From positions 1 through 37,805 of the forward strand of contig NZ_JALAGU010000018.1 of NCBI RefSeq assembly GCF_022712275.1: DNA of 37,805 bases, read 5' to 3'. Every line of letters begins with the position of its first letter. The stretch's first letter is position 1. Source of the DNA: Corynebacterium sp. (GTDB lineage: Bacteria > Actinomycetota > Actinomycetes > Mycobacteriales > Mycobacteriaceae). The translations under genes and the position numbers were made by a program. The notes under the pieces were generated by a model. The model was given only the letters and a program-made list of their open reading frames with translations, was not told the origin of the DNA and made no database searches. This document shows positions 1 to 8,490 of this stretch, piece by piece.

Positions 1-466
1 ACACCGGGAATCGTGGTCACCGGGGTGGACTTTTCCTTCCGCTGATGCCCCCAGGCCCTGGCGCAGCATCAATGTCGCCACGGTCTTCACGGTGACCTCA
101 GTGCCCTCCCGGGCGAGCTGCGCACGGCCCCGGAAAACCCCCCGTAGACGTCATCGGACCCGGCGAAGACCTTCCCGACCCTGGTGCCCAGTTCCTGCCG
201 TTCGTCAGACGTTGGCAAAAGCTCGCCGACAAGGCTGCTGCTCTTCCCAGGAACTCGTTGTCCTTGTGCAACTCGGCGACCTGAAAGCGCAGGGCCTTGA
301 GCTCTGCGCGTTCATCCAGGGTCAGTTCCCCGGTCGGTCCGCCGGACCCGGTGGCCCATACGGCGGCGACCCACTTGCCCAACGACTGGGAACCGACACC
401 CAGCTCCCGGGCGACCTCGGCGATGGTGCGTCTCCGGAGTCGTTTGCCGGGGGTCCTCCCGGCCAT
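1..466 (-). pseudogene. IS3-family insertion sequence remnant (orfA and start of orfB)
   Basis: Read on the minus strand, the first part resembles an IS3-type OrfA. It has a helix-turn-helix segment (EVARELGVGSQSLGKW), an acidic stretch (LTLDERAELKALR) and a leucine-rich end (ELHKDNEFLGRAAAL). The usual N-terminal residues are missing or shortened. Further along, pieces of OrfB appear in three different frames: DDVYGG, then AQLAREGTEVTVKTVATLM, then PVTTIPG at the window edge. At least two frameshifts therefore break the gene. The element runs off the left end, so no terminal repeat can be assigned there. It is a decayed, non-functional transposase gene. The family call is firm. The exact element is unknown. 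Confidence 0.75.
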
Positions 467-573
467 GGTGACATCCTCTCGTGCGGGACGGGTCCCGCTA
501 CATCGCGTGCCCACCCAACGAACGTCGGGCCAGGCCCGAAGTTCGCGGATGTGGATGGCTCATCGTCGCTTCG

Positions 574-1125
574 TCATTCCTCGTAGCGATGCACAATGTG
601 GCCTTCTTCACCGAACACCATGAGCATCTCCGCAGGCCCTCCTTCGGCTACGAAAGTGTGCGGAGTCATCGTCTGAAACTCGGCAGCCTCGCCCTTCTCG
701 ACGATGATCGCACGCTCTCCGAGGTAGAGACAGACTCTTCCCTCCAGCACGAAGAACCAGTCATGGCCGGGGTGCACCTTCTGTTCGGGGATCCTCCTGC
801 TGGGCTCGAGTCGAACCTTGAGCGCCCTTACGCTACCTGTCGTCTTAGATAGCATCCACGTAGTACGTGAGTCTTCGTGACTCGGCTCAGCCCGGATTAC
901 GACGTCTTCGTCAATGTCATGGGTGAGCAGAGTGTCAACGTTGGTACCGAGGGCTCGGGCCAGCGGGACAAGTATGTCCAGGCTGATCGTTCGCTTACCG
1001 GTCTCGATCCTGCTGATGGTCGAAGCGCTGAGGTGGGCAAGACTGGCAAGTTCGGCTAACGACAGCGACTGGGACTGCCGCAGGCTGCGCAGCCGAGTGC
1101 GCACGATCAGTTCAAAGTCGGTCAC
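574..1125 (-). CDS. XRE-family transcriptional regulator with C-terminal cupin domain
   Basis: 183 residues. Residues 7-66 form a Cro/C1-type helix-turn-helix (SLAELASLAHLSASTISRIE). Residues 100-175 form a small cupin fold with the metal/ligand-type stretch HPGHDWFFVLEGRV and a second motif around PHTFVAEGG. Members of this family bind a small metabolite through the cupin and repress or activate adjacent genes. The start is GTG with GAGG six bases upstream. The gene is divergent from the flavin reductase/methyltransferase gene at 1208, with a 17-bp perfect-armed palindrome between them. It is therefore probably the local regulator of that enzyme and of itself. Its ligand cannot be deduced. 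IS debris lies just downstream. Confidence 0.9.
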   Translation of the reverse strand: MTDFELIVRTRLRSLRQSQSLSLAELASLAHLSASTISRIETGKRTISLDILVPLARALGTNVDTLLTHDIDEDVVIRAEPSHEDSRTTWMLSKTTGSVRALKVRLEPSRRIPEQKVHPGHDWFFVLEGRVCLYLGERAIIVEKGEAAEFQTMTPHTFVAEGGPAEMLMVFGEEGHIVHRYEE

Positions 1126-1147
1126 GGGTTCCTCATTTGCGAGCTGC

Positions 1148-1164
1148 CACTATTGCTAATAGTG
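1148..1164. promoter_or_regulatory. Palindromic operator candidate, CACTATT-N3-AATAGTG
   Basis: Two perfect 7-base arms are separated by GCT in the 82-base gap between the divergent regulator (start 1125) and oxidoreductase (start 1208). The position suits autoregulation by the XRE-cupin protein and control of the enzyme gene. The palindrome is seen directly. Binding is inferred. Confidence 0.5.
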
Positions 1165-1195
1165 CAACACTGTATGCGATAGCGGCAAGAGGCGC

Positions 1196-1201
1196 TACAG
1201 T
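1196..1201 (+). promoter_or_regulatory. -10 box TACAGT of a probable leaderless promoter
   Basis: TACAGT lies 6 bases before the ATG at 1208, which has no Shine-Dalgarno. This is the arrangement expected for leaderless transcripts, which are common in corynebacteria. The same hexamer precedes the genes starting at 27388 and 36125. Confidence 0.45.
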
Positions 1202-1207
1202 CGACGC

Positions 1208-2890
1208 ATGCCCTCAGCATTTCAGTCGTCCAGAATCCCGTTCAGCTCTGAGCCAACCCGCCAGTACAGCGCTGACCCGGCTTCTCTCTCAAGCGCCACC
1301 GGTCCTGGCGTTTCCCGGCATGCCGATGTCGCCGTCATCGGTGGATCCGCGGCGGGCCTAGCGGCCGCCCTGCAGTTGTCCCGTCAAGGTCGCTCCATCA
1401 TCGTGGTCGACGGGTACAGGCCGCGCAACGCTCCCGCTTCCGCGATGCACAGCTATCTCGGCCACGAAGGTCGCTCCCCGTCAGATTTCCTGACAATCGC
1501 CCGCACCGAGGTGCGTTCCTATGGTGCAGAGATCCTGGAAGGAACCGCTGTTGATGTCGCTCGCGACTCCGTTGGTTTTCGCGTTAGCCTGTCAGGTGGC
1601 CACGTCATCATCGCCCGCCGTGTCATCGCAGCGACAGGCGTGGCTGATGAGCTTCCTGCGATCCCCGGCCTGGCGGAACACTGGGGGGCCTCAGTGATCC
1701 ACTGCCCTTTCTGCCACGGCTATGAATCGAGGGGACGGCGCATCGTCGCCCTCCTGACATCGCCAGCAGGACTGCACGCCCTTCCTCTCCTGCGTCAGCT
1801 CACCGAGAGGCTCACCATTGTGGTTGACGCAAGCGTCCTGGGCGGCGAAGAGCTCCTGTCTGATTTCAGAACAGTGGGGGTTCAGGTGATCGTGTCATCA
1901 GCTGAACGTATCCTCAATGACGAGGAAGGGAAGTTGCGTGGACTGCTTCTCTCTGACGGCAGAGAAATCAGTGCCGACACTATCTTCGTCGGACCCCGCT
2001 TACATGCTCAGGTGGCGCCCTTTAAGCGTCTCGGCCTGGCCACTAGCGAGCATCCTAGCGGCATCGGAAGCTATATCGAGGCAGACGCCGTCACCGGCTC
2101 AACCGCTGTACCAGGCCTATATGCAACCGGAACACTTACGGCGCCCGCACTCCAGGTACTGCCTGCTGCGGCCTCGGGAGCACAGGTTGGTGCGATGGTC
2201 AGCATGGACCTGGCGAAAGAGGATCTTTCTACCGGCATCCGACCTGTCGCGCACGCTGCGGATTGGGACACTCGTTACAGTGGCAATCTCCAGTGGAGCG
2301 GCAACCCCAACGGGTCGGTCGTAGCCGAAGTTTCGGGCATACCCCCGGGAAGCGCCTTAGACATCGGTTCCGGAGAAGGAGGTGACGCCTTCTGGCTAGC
2401 AGAACGAGGCTGGAAAGTCACTGCCAGCGACATCTCGGACAGAGCTCTTGAACGCGTACGCGCCGAAGCGCAGCGGCGGAACCTACCGGTAGAAACCCTG
2501 CATGCCGATGCTAACGCGGTGAATCCTTTTGCCGGCCATCGGTACGATCTGGTCACCGCGTCCTATGCGTCGATCCCACGCACTCCGGACAGGCGTGGGA
2601 CCGCGAACCTCCTTGACGCGGTGGCACCCGGCGGACAACTACTGATCATCAACCACGATGTCAGCGGCATCCCTGGAACTCACGTGCACGGTGATACGCA
2701 GTTCACTTCTCCCTTCGATCATGACGCCTTCGTGAGTACCGGAGATTTCGTGAAGGTTCTGTCCGCTTCGGCGGAGTGGGTCATTGAAGTCAACGAATGC
2801 CGAGAGCGCCCTACGGGGGCGACGTCCACTCATCATACGAACGATCTCGTCCTTCGCGCACGAAGGTCATCCGGGTCAGATCACCGGTGA
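1208..2890 (+). CDS. Fused FAD/NAD(P) oxidoreductase (thioredoxin-reductase-like) and SAM methyltransferase
   Basis: 560 residues. After a polar N-terminal stretch of about 37 residues comes a flavin-reductase fold (about 38-335). It has the FAD-binding GGSAAG (45-50) and a CPFCHG motif with cysteines 166 and 169 where thioredoxin reductases carry their redox CxxC. From about 350 to the end lies a class I methyltransferase, with motif I LDIGSGEGGD (384-393) and the acidic loop TASDIS. This two-domain architecture is known in actinobacteria as a bifunctional NAD(P)/FAD oxidoreductase/methyltransferase, but its substrate is unknown. It may reduce a disulfide or small molecule that the second domain methylates; that is inference. 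No later in-frame start precedes the FAD motif, so ATG 1208 is kept. It is divergent from, and probably controlled by, the XRE-cupin gene. Confidence 0.85.
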   Translation: MPSAFQSSRIPFSSEPTRQYSADPASLSSATGPGVSRHADVAVIGGSAAGLAAALQLSRQGRSIIVVDGYRPRNAPASAMHSYLGHEGRSPSDFLTIARTEVRSYGAEILEGTAVDVARDSVGFRVSLSGGHVIIARRVIAATGVADELPAIPGLAEHWGASVIHCPFCHGYESRGRRIVALLTSPAGLHALPLLRQLTERLTIVVDASVLGGEELLSDFRTVGVQVIVSSAERILNDEEGKLRGLLLSDGREISADTIFVGPRLHAQVAPFKRLGLATSEHPSGIGSYIEADAVTGSTAVPGLYATGTLTAPALQVLPAAASGAQVGAMVSMDLAKEDLSTGIRPVAHAADWDTRYSGNLQWSGNPNGSVVAEVSGIPPGSALDIGSGEGGDAFWLAERGWKVTASDISDRALERVRAEAQRRNLPVETLHADANAVNPFAGHRYDLVTASYASIPRTPDRRGTANLLDAVAPGGQLLIINHDVSGIPGTHVHGDTQFTSPFDHDAFVSTGDFVKVLSASAEWVIEVNECRERPTGATSTHHTNDLVLRARRSSGSDHR

Positions 2891-3035
2891 GCTGACCAGC
2901 ATCCAGGCGCACGCAGTGGCAGTGCAGGCAGAAACATCTGGGGGTGAGCTCGCCGCAAGACCTCTCCTACTTTCCCGGTGTTTCTTGGTCCTGCGGCGTG
3001 GAGCGGGTTCCGGTTGCCGCCGGGGGCCGTTTATT
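2891..3035. other. Non-coding spacer before ISL3 remnant
   Basis: No convincing gene, RNA or repeat is visible between the oxidoreductase stop and the left end of the ISL3-like element. Confidence 0.5.
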
Positions 3036-3061
3036 GGCTCTTCCGGATAGGGAGTGTGTAG
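3036..3061 (+). repeat. Left terminal inverted repeat of ISL3-type element
   Basis: The sequence begins GGCTCTTCCGGATAGGGAG. As I recall, the terminal repeats of IS31831 and relatives start GGCTCTTCCG and have a G/T-rich inner part. The transposase remnant begins about 120 bases inside. No matching right-end repeat was found, so the element is truncated. Confidence 0.6.
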
Positions 3062-4150
3062 CGGTAGTGAAGCCCTTGGAGCGGGCCACCACAACATGTA
3101 GGGGCTGGGCCGGGACCGTAGAAGGACCCTGCAGTGACAGGATGATGGTGCCTTCAGCATCCATCCAGCCGCTCCAGGATCCATGTCTGAACCTACCGTC
3201 ACTTCCCACTCCTGCCCCGAACCTCGTCGCCGACGCTTTTCACGCCGCACCGAGGAACTCGGATTGACGATCACCATCATCGACGCGGCCCCGCCGGCAG
3301 TCGCCGACTCCTGCCCGGGGCGCAGGTACCCCGGAGTGAAACCCGACCATGTGACCCGACGGTAGGTGGACCTGCCGGCCGTGGGGTTCCTCACCCGCCT
3401 GCACGTCGGGGTTCCACGTTTCACCTGCACCAACCCCTCCAGCAGCAGAAGAATCATCCGGTCCTCCCTCACCTGCGCCGACGACGCAGCGAAGCTGACC
3501 CGGCGGGTGACCCGCCGGATTCTCCGACGCCTCACCATCGACGCCGATGAGCGTGGCGACGACCGCCAAAGCCCTCGGGACGGGTTGGGAACTGGTCAAT
3601 CAGGTCGCAGTCACCGCCGGACGGAACCTCGTCTACACCGATCCCATCCACCTGGCCGGGGTGCGGGGGCTGTGCTTCGATTCTGGGGTGTTGATGAACA
3701 CGTGTGGGAACACACCCACCGACCCGGGCAGCCGTCTTCGATGGTCACCGTACTGGTGGACCTGACCCCACTGGTCGACAGGCGCGGGCCGGCACGTCTG
3801 ATCGACATGCGCCCGGGCCGGTCCGCAGACGTTCTGAAGACCTGGCTGAACCAGCGGGATCCGCAGTTCCGGGACACGGTCGGGGTCGTGACCGGTGGTA
3901 CGGGTTCACCGGGCATGCCACCACCGTGGACCACGCCCTACCTGCCGCACGCCTACCACACGCAAGGTCACGGACCCGTTCGACGTCGTCCACCTCGCCG
4001 CTGGGAAGCCCACGGGGTGTCGTCAACGCCTGCAGCGGGAAACAACCGGAAACCGTGGGTGGAGGGACGACCCGTCGCACAGGCACAGCCGTGCCCTGTT
4101 GACCAGGACCGAGTTCACAACCTCCCCGGGAAGTACAACTAGCGACCAGG
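3036..4150 (+). pseudogene. Decayed ISL3-family transposase (IS31831-like)
   Basis: Recognisable transposase segments lie in order but in changing frames. They include EELGLTIT near 3255; VDLPAVGF then RFTCTNP (3366-3430); RRVTRRILRRLTID; MSVATTAKALGTGWELVNQ (3547); GVDEHVWEHTHRPGQPSS; ARLIDMRPGRSADVLKTWL; DTVGVVT; FTGHATTVDHALPAA; then DPFDVVHLAAGK and TGCRQRLQRETTG near 3985-4060. This is the order of the ISL3 zinc-ribbon, helix-turn-helix and DDE domains. Several frameshifts and the loss of the last third make it inactive. It is preceded by a plausible left terminal repeat at 3036. Confidence 0.85.
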
Positions 4151-4237
4151 AACGACAAGCTCGCGGTGGTTTACCGAGGAGCTGCTGTCCTGGCCGCGAT
4201 CGTCGCCTGGGTCAAGGCATTAGGAGACACGCCCTAG
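4151..4237 (+). pseudogene. Possible C-terminal tail of an IS5-like transposase
   Basis: An in-frame stretch of 28 codons reads NDKLAVVYRGAAVLAAIVAW followed by VKALGDTP and a stop. It resembles the last residues of corynebacterial IS5-type transposases (DKLA..YR.A..LAAI..W). It follows the ISL3 remnant directly, so one element probably interrupted or recombined with the other. The fragment is short and the family call is tentative. Confidence 0.4.
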
Positions 4238-4335
4238 TCCACTGAGTTGCGTGACAGCGACATACAACACAGTTCGCAACGGACTCTTGGTAGGCTATGC
4301 CCTCGTTAACTATCGCGGCACGTAAAGAGGATCTG

Positions 4336-4761
4336 ATGGGGCTGTTCAGCCGGAAGAAGAACGAGGACCCGACCGAGAAGGCGATGCGCCGGGCGGAGAA
4401 CATCTCCGGAGGCAAGGGTCTGAGCGGCAAGCTGATGAAAGGACTCATGGGCGCTGACAACGCAGCCCAACTGAGCTCGGCAATAGACACCGCACGTCAG
4501 GCACAGGCAACCACGGCTCTCCAGAATCAGGGGCTGCCCACGATCCCGGCGACAGTCCTGACCTTGTCGGATACCGGGAAACTGATCAACTTTGATCCCG
4601 TGGTCGATATGACCGTTACGCTCGACAGCGGTGAACAGACGCAACTGCAGGCGCTCGTGCCGAAGCTACAGATCCCTCGTGCCGGAGACAGGGTTCTGCT
4701 GATGCAGAACCCGCAACTTCCCGGACAATACGCCTACAGCGGCCTCGCACCGCAGCAGTGA
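4336..4761 (+). CDS. Hypothetical soluble protein, first gene of a two-gene cassette
   Basis: 141 residues from ATG 4336, which has AAAGAGG six bases upstream. An in-frame ATG at 4297 lacks a ribosome site. The N-terminus is basic and lysine-rich (GLFSRKKNEDPTEKAMRRAE). A helical segment follows, then a C-terminal half with beta-strand character (VVDMTVTLDSGEQTQLQALV; PRAGDRVLLMQN). I do not recognise a named family. The C-terminal half loosely resembles small beta domains found with SHOCT-domain proteins. The next gene starts 8 bases later and carries a SHOCT domain, so the two are probably co-transcribed and work together. The gene sits between insertion-sequence remnants, in an accessory region. 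Confidence 0.7.
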   Translation: MGLFSRKKNEDPTEKAMRRAENISGGKGLSGKLMKGLMGADNAAQLSSAIDTARQAQATTALQNQGLPTIPATVLTLSDTGKLINFDPVVDMTVTLDSGEQTQLQALVPKLQIPRAGDRVLLMQNPQLPGQYAYSGLAPQQ

Positions 4762-4769
4762 GCTGGTAG

Positions 4770-5549
4770 ATGGTGGCTGAGCAGGCTAATCAGGACAATT
4801 CACGCCTAGCCGAAGACATCTTCAGCGCGAAAAGGCTCGCTGACCCGCGTGCACTGCTGCGCGTCACGCCCTACGGGCAGGAGGCTGGTGAACTTCCCAC
4901 GAGGGCCCAGTCATGGGTAGGACCCGGGACTGGTCCGGGAAAAATCATCTTGCGAACGGTGATCATCATTGCGATCACCGTTGCCGGGGTTTACCTCAGT
5001 ACCGTCCAAGCGTGGGACCATGAAAACTTCTTCCCATGGTACTGGAACATCGTCTGGCTGGTGTTTCCCTGGTTCTTTCTTTTACCGCTGTGGACCTCAT
5101 TCATTAAGTCTCTCACCAAGAAACCTGCGGACGATCACTTCCGGGCACAGTACGCACGAGTCCGGGACAGCCTCGATTCTGTGACGGGAACTGTCGTGGA
5201 CACGTGGATGGCCCGCGGGGAATCCGGCGGGATCGTCGATTTCGTCCTCGCAGTTGAGCATCCCGGTATGAGCCACCCGATGGTTGCGCACCGTCTCGCC
5301 GCCGATGCCGTATTCCAGCCGTTTGAAGCGCCCGTCCACGGCGATAAGGTGCACTTGTGGCAGTTTCCCGACGGATGGACGCTCATCCAGGCAACCCGAC
5401 CGCGTGCCCGGGGACAGAGCAGCCCAGAAAGACCCAGCAATGCGTCGCTGCCGGAACAGCTCGAGCGTCTGGCACGACTGCGCGAATCGGGAGCGCTCTC
5501 CGCTGAGGAGTTCAAGAAGGCCAAACTGCAGCTACTCGACGAGGAGTAG
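4770..5549 (+). CDS. Membrane protein with two transmembrane helices and C-terminal SHOCT domain
   Basis: 259 residues. A polar N-terminus of about 50 residues is followed by two hydrophobic helices (about 55-78 and 86-108, the second WNIVWLVFPWFFLLPLW). A cytoplasmic-type domain comes next, with a strand-rich part (GTVVDTWMARGESGGIVDFV; GDKVHLWQFPDGWTLIQAT). The end is a typical SHOCT motif, LERLARLRESGALSAEEFKK, a short domain found at the C-terminus of many bacterial membrane proteins. The same strand-rich theme occurs in the partner gene 8 bases upstream (GDRVLLMQNP against GDKVHLWQFP), suggesting related domains. Function is unknown. Start alternatives are ATG 4770 and GTG 4773. Confidence 0.8.
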   Translation: MVAEQANQDNSRLAEDIFSAKRLADPRALLRVTPYGQEAGELPTRAQSWVGPGTGPGKIILRTVIIIAITVAGVYLSTVQAWDHENFFPWYWNIVWLVFPWFFLLPLWTSFIKSLTKKPADDHFRAQYARVRDSLDSVTGTVVDTWMARGESGGIVDFVLAVEHPGMSHPMVAHRLAADAVFQPFEAPVHGDKVHLWQFPDGWTLIQATRPRARGQSSPERPSNASLPEQLERLARLRESGALSAEEFKKAKLQLLDEE

Positions 5550-5684
5550 GTATATCCAGGCATCAGATTGGCAGCAGTCAGCTGATGACGGTCGCAATGG
5601 TCTTTCTGTACCTATCGGAGTACAGGACCAAACCCCGAATGGTGCTGAATCGCCCCGGTTTTTGCAGAGGCTTCCGTACCGTCA
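5550..5684. other. Spacer without recognisable gene
   Basis: Nothing is supported here. It lies between the SHOCT gene and an IS3 fragment. Confidence 0.5.
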
Positions 5685-5822
5685 TCACGAGATATATGCC
5701 AGAGTCTCGCGATTGAAGTAGTCGCGCTCGGCTTCGACGGGTGTTCGGCGGTTACGCTCGCCGTGGATTCCGCGGGGGTTACAGCACCCGATGTTCTCCA
5801 TCGTTGCGAACTCGATCTGGTC
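5685..5822 (-). pseudogene. C-terminal fragment of an IS3-family OrfB transposase
   Basis: On the minus strand a 45-codon open stretch ends in TGA and contains IHGERNRRTPVEAERDYFNR. This matches the end of IS3-type integrase domains (…R.IHGEL..RTP.E.E.DYY.R). Upstream residues (EFATMENIGCCNPRG) correspond to a degraded EYI.WYN.RR segment. Only the last part of the gene remains. It sits between grpE and the SHOCT cassette, where dnaJ/hspR would often be found. Confidence 0.65.
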
Positions 5823-5923
5823 AAGTCGGGTCCATGACCCCGGGTTGTGGATCAGTTTGCCTCTTGTCGTGAGTTGGGATGCGGTGGACCGTGTGATACC
5901 GGGAAAAGACGCGTGAACGCGAA

Positions 5924-5982
5924 AGTCCTCACCTCCTGAGGAACGCCCGGAGAGTCGGAACGTACCTCAGGTGGTGAGGACT
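5924..5982. terminator. Long hairpin downstream of grpE, likely transcription terminator
   Basis: Two 18-base arms (5924-5941 and 5965-5982) pair with a single mismatch around a 23-base loop, beginning 17 bases after the grpE stop. Read in the grpE direction it is followed by TTTCGCG rather than a clean U tract. It may therefore be an imperfect terminator or an mRNA-stabilising stem. An insertion-sequence end is also possible, given the IS fragment next to it. Confidence 0.5.
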
Positions 5983-5999
5983 CTGGTGTGGAGCGGGGC

Positions 6000-6602
6000 C
6001 TACTGCGGGTCGGCGATGATGACCATCGCGGTGCGCAGGGTGCGCTCGCCGAGGCGGAAGCCCTGGCGCAGCACGGTCCCGAGCACCTTCTCGTCGCCCG
6101 AGGAGGTGTCCTGGACAGCCTCGTGGAGCGACGGGTCGAAGGTATCGCCCTCGACACCGAAGGCCTCGATCTTCAGGCCGCTGAACACGGAGTCCAGCTT
6201 GTCGGCCACGGACTTGAGCGGTCCGGTGAGATCACCGTGCTGCTCTGCCAGGGTGAGGTCATCGCGCAGCGGAATCAGCTGGGCGGCGACGTCGGCCTTC
6301 GCGGACTCACGGATGCCCACCCGGTCACGCTCGGTGCGCTTGCGGTAGTTGGCGTACTCCGCGGTGATCCGCTGGAGGTCGGCAGTCCGCTCGGCGAGCT
6401 GCTGCTCGGCGTCCGAGAGCTCACCGGAATCGTCGATGTCGGCGTCGGCGGTGTCGGCGACGACGTCCTCGTCACCGGCCAGCACGGAAGCGTCAGCGCT
6501 CACGGCGTCCTCTTCAGGAGTGGTCTCGGGCATGGCGGCCTCGGTGAACTCCTCGTCGGTCTCCGACGGGGAGCCGGGGTCGGCGGGGTTGGGTTCGGTC
6601 AC
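6000..6602 (-). CDS. grpE: Nucleotide exchange factor GrpE
   Basis: 200 residues. GrpE releases ADP from DnaK in the cytoplasmic Hsp70 cycle. An acidic, low-complexity N-terminus (about 1-60) is followed by a coiled-coil (LSDAEQQLAERTADLQRITA; EYANYRKRTERDR) and the C-terminal beta-wing domain ending VLRQGFRLGERTLRTAMVII. This ending is typical of complete GrpE. Its GTG start overlaps the dnaK stop in a GTGA arrangement, so translation is coupled. In C. glutamicum the operon continues into dnaJ and hspR. Here a hairpin and IS debris follow instead. Expression should come from the dnaK promoter under HspR control. Confidence 0.95.
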   Translation of the reverse strand: MTEPNPADPGSPSETDEEFTEAAMPETTPEEDAVSADASVLAGDEDVVADTADADIDDSGELSDAEQQLAERTADLQRITAEYANYRKRTERDRVGIRESAKADVAAQLIPLRDDLTLAEQHGDLTGPLKSVADKLDSVFSGLKIEAFGVEGDTFDPSLHEAVQDTSSGDEKVLGTVLRQGFRLGERTLRTAMVIIADPQ

Positions 6603-8446
6603 TTCTTCTCATCCTCGGCATCGTCGACAACCTCGGCATCCACGACGTCATCGTCGGCGGACGCGCCCTCGGCACCCTCGGCACCCTCGGCGTTGGCGGC
6701 CTCGGCCTCGTAGATGGCCTTGCCCATCTCCTGGCTCTCGGCGGACAGCTTCTCGACGGAGTCCTTGACGGCCTCGATGTCGTCGCCCTTGAGAGCCTCG
6801 TCGACGGCGTCGGCGGCCTCGGTGACCTTGGTCTTGGTCTCCTCGGAGACCTTGTCCTCGTTGTCGGCGAGGAACTTGCGGGTCTGGTAGGACATGGACT
6901 CGGCGGAGTTGCGGACCTCCTGCTCCTCGCGGCGCTTCTTGTCCTCCTCGGCGTGTGCCTCGGCGTCCTTCACCATCTGGTCGATCTCGTCCTGGGACAG
7001 GCCGGAACCGTCCTGGATGGTGATGGTGGACTCCTTGCCGGTGCCCTTGTCCTTGGCGGTGACGTGGACGATGCCGTTGGCGTCGATATCGAAGGTGACC
7101 TCGATCTGTGGGACGCCACGCGGGGCCGGGGCGATGCCACCGAGCTCGAAGGAGCCGAGCAGCTTGTTCTGCTGGGCCATCTCGCGCTCACCCTGGAAGA
7201 CCTGGATCTGCACGGAGGGCTGGGAATCCTCGGCGGTGGTGAAGGTCTCGGACCGCTTGGTCGGGATGGTGGTGTTGCGCTCGATGAGCTTGGTCATCAC
7301 GCCACCCTTGGTCTCGATACCGAGGGACAGCGGAGTGACGTCGAGGAGCAGCACGTCCTTGACCTCACCGCGCAGGACGCCGGCCTGCAGGGCCGCGCCC
7401 ACGGCGACGACCTCGTCCGGGTTGACACCCTTGTTCGGCTCCTTGCCGTCGGTCAGGTCCTTGACCAGGTCGGAAACGGCGGGCATTCGGGTGGAGCCAC
7501 CGACGAGCACGACGTGGTCGATGTCGGCGACCTTGACGTCGGCGTCCTTCAGGACGGCGGCGAAGGGCTTCTTCGCACGGTCGAGAAGGTCCTGGGTGAT
7601 GCGCTGGAACTCGGTGCGGGACAGGGTCTCGTCGAGGAACAGCGGGTTCTTGTCCTGGTCGACGGTGATGTACGGCAGGTTGATGGAGGCCTGCTGGGAG
7701 GAGGACAGCTCGATCTTGGCCTTCTCCGCGGCCTCACGCAGACGCTGCAGGGCCATCTTGTCCTTGGACAGGTCGACGCCGTTGGCGGTCTTGAACTTCT
7801 CGACCAACCAGTCGACGATGCGCTGGTCCCAGTCGTCGCCACCGAGCTTGTTGTCACCGGAGGTGGCGCGCACCTCCACGACACCGTCACCGATCTCCAG
7901 GAGGGAGACGTCGAAAGTACCGCCACCGAGGTCGAAGACCAGGATGGTCTGCTCCTTGTCGCCCTTCTCCAGGCCGTAGGCCAGGGCGGCGGCAGTCGGC
8001 TCGTTGACGATACGCAGGACGTTGAGGCCGGCGATCTGGCCGGCGTCCTTGGTGGCCTGACGCTGGGCGTCGTTGAAGTAGGCCGGGACGGTGATGACGG
8101 CGTCGGTGACGTCCTCACCGAGGTAGGCCTCGGCGTCCCTCTTCAGCTTCTGGAGGGTACGCGCGGAGATCTCCTGCGCGGTGTACTTCTTGTCGTCGAT
8201 CGCCTCGGTGGTCCAGCCGTCGTCGCCGATGTGGCGCTTGACGGAGCGGATGGTGCGGTCGACGTTGGTGACGGCCTGGTTCTTGGCCGACTGTCCGACG
8301 AGCACTTCACCGTTCTTGGCGAAGGCGACGACGGACGGGGTGGTGCGGGCGCCCTCGGAGTTGGCGATGACGGTGGCCTCGCCACCTTCCAGAACAGAAA
8401 CCACCGAGTTGGTGGTACCGAGGTCAATTCCCACTGCGCGTCCCAT
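6599..8446 (-). CDS. dnaK: Molecular chaperone DnaK (Hsp70)
   Basis: 615 residues. DnaK is an ATP-dependent chaperone that binds exposed hydrophobic segments with its partners DnaJ and GrpE. The ATPase domain shows GIDLGTTNSVV at the N-terminus, IVNEPTAAALAYG and VFDLGGGTFDVSLLE. The substrate-binding domain contains LLLDVTPLSLGIET. The C-terminal lid ends in the acidic tail VDDAEDEKK. The start is ATG 8446, preceded by AGGAGG; upstream in-frame codons would lie inside the promoter and operators. It is the first gene of a dnaK-grpE unit. The upstream region carries two HAIR-like operators, a good -35/-10 pair and a possible SigH promoter. Confidence 0.98.
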   Translation of the reverse strand: MGRAVGIDLGTTNSVVSVLEGGEATVIANSEGARTTPSVVAFAKNGEVLVGQSAKNQAVTNVDRTIRSVKRHIGDDGWTTEAIDDKKYTAQEISARTLQKLKRDAEAYLGEDVTDAVITVPAYFNDAQRQATKDAGQIAGLNVLRIVNEPTAAALAYGLEKGDKEQTILVFDLGGGTFDVSLLEIGDGVVEVRATSGDNKLGGDDWDQRIVDWLVEKFKTANGVDLSKDKMALQRLREAAEKAKIELSSSQQASINLPYITVDQDKNPLFLDETLSRTEFQRITQDLLDRAKKPFAAVLKDADVKVADIDHVVLVGGSTRMPAVSDLVKDLTDGKEPNKGVNPDEVVAVGAALQAGVLRGEVKDVLLLDVTPLSLGIETKGGVMTKLIERNTTIPTKRSETFTTAEDSQPSVQIQVFQGEREMAQQNKLLGSFELGGIAPAPRGVPQIEVTFDIDANGIVHVTAKDKGTGKESTITIQDGSGLSQDEIDQMVKDAEAHAEEDKKRREEQEVRNSAESMSYQTRKFLADNEDKVSEETKTKVTEAADAVDEALKGDDIEAVKDSVEKLSAESQEMGKAIYEAEAANAEGAEGAEGASADDDVVDAEVVDDAEDEKK

Positions 8447-8490
8447 AGTGACGTCCTCCTGTGTGTTGGTGCTGATGATGTTGCACTGTT

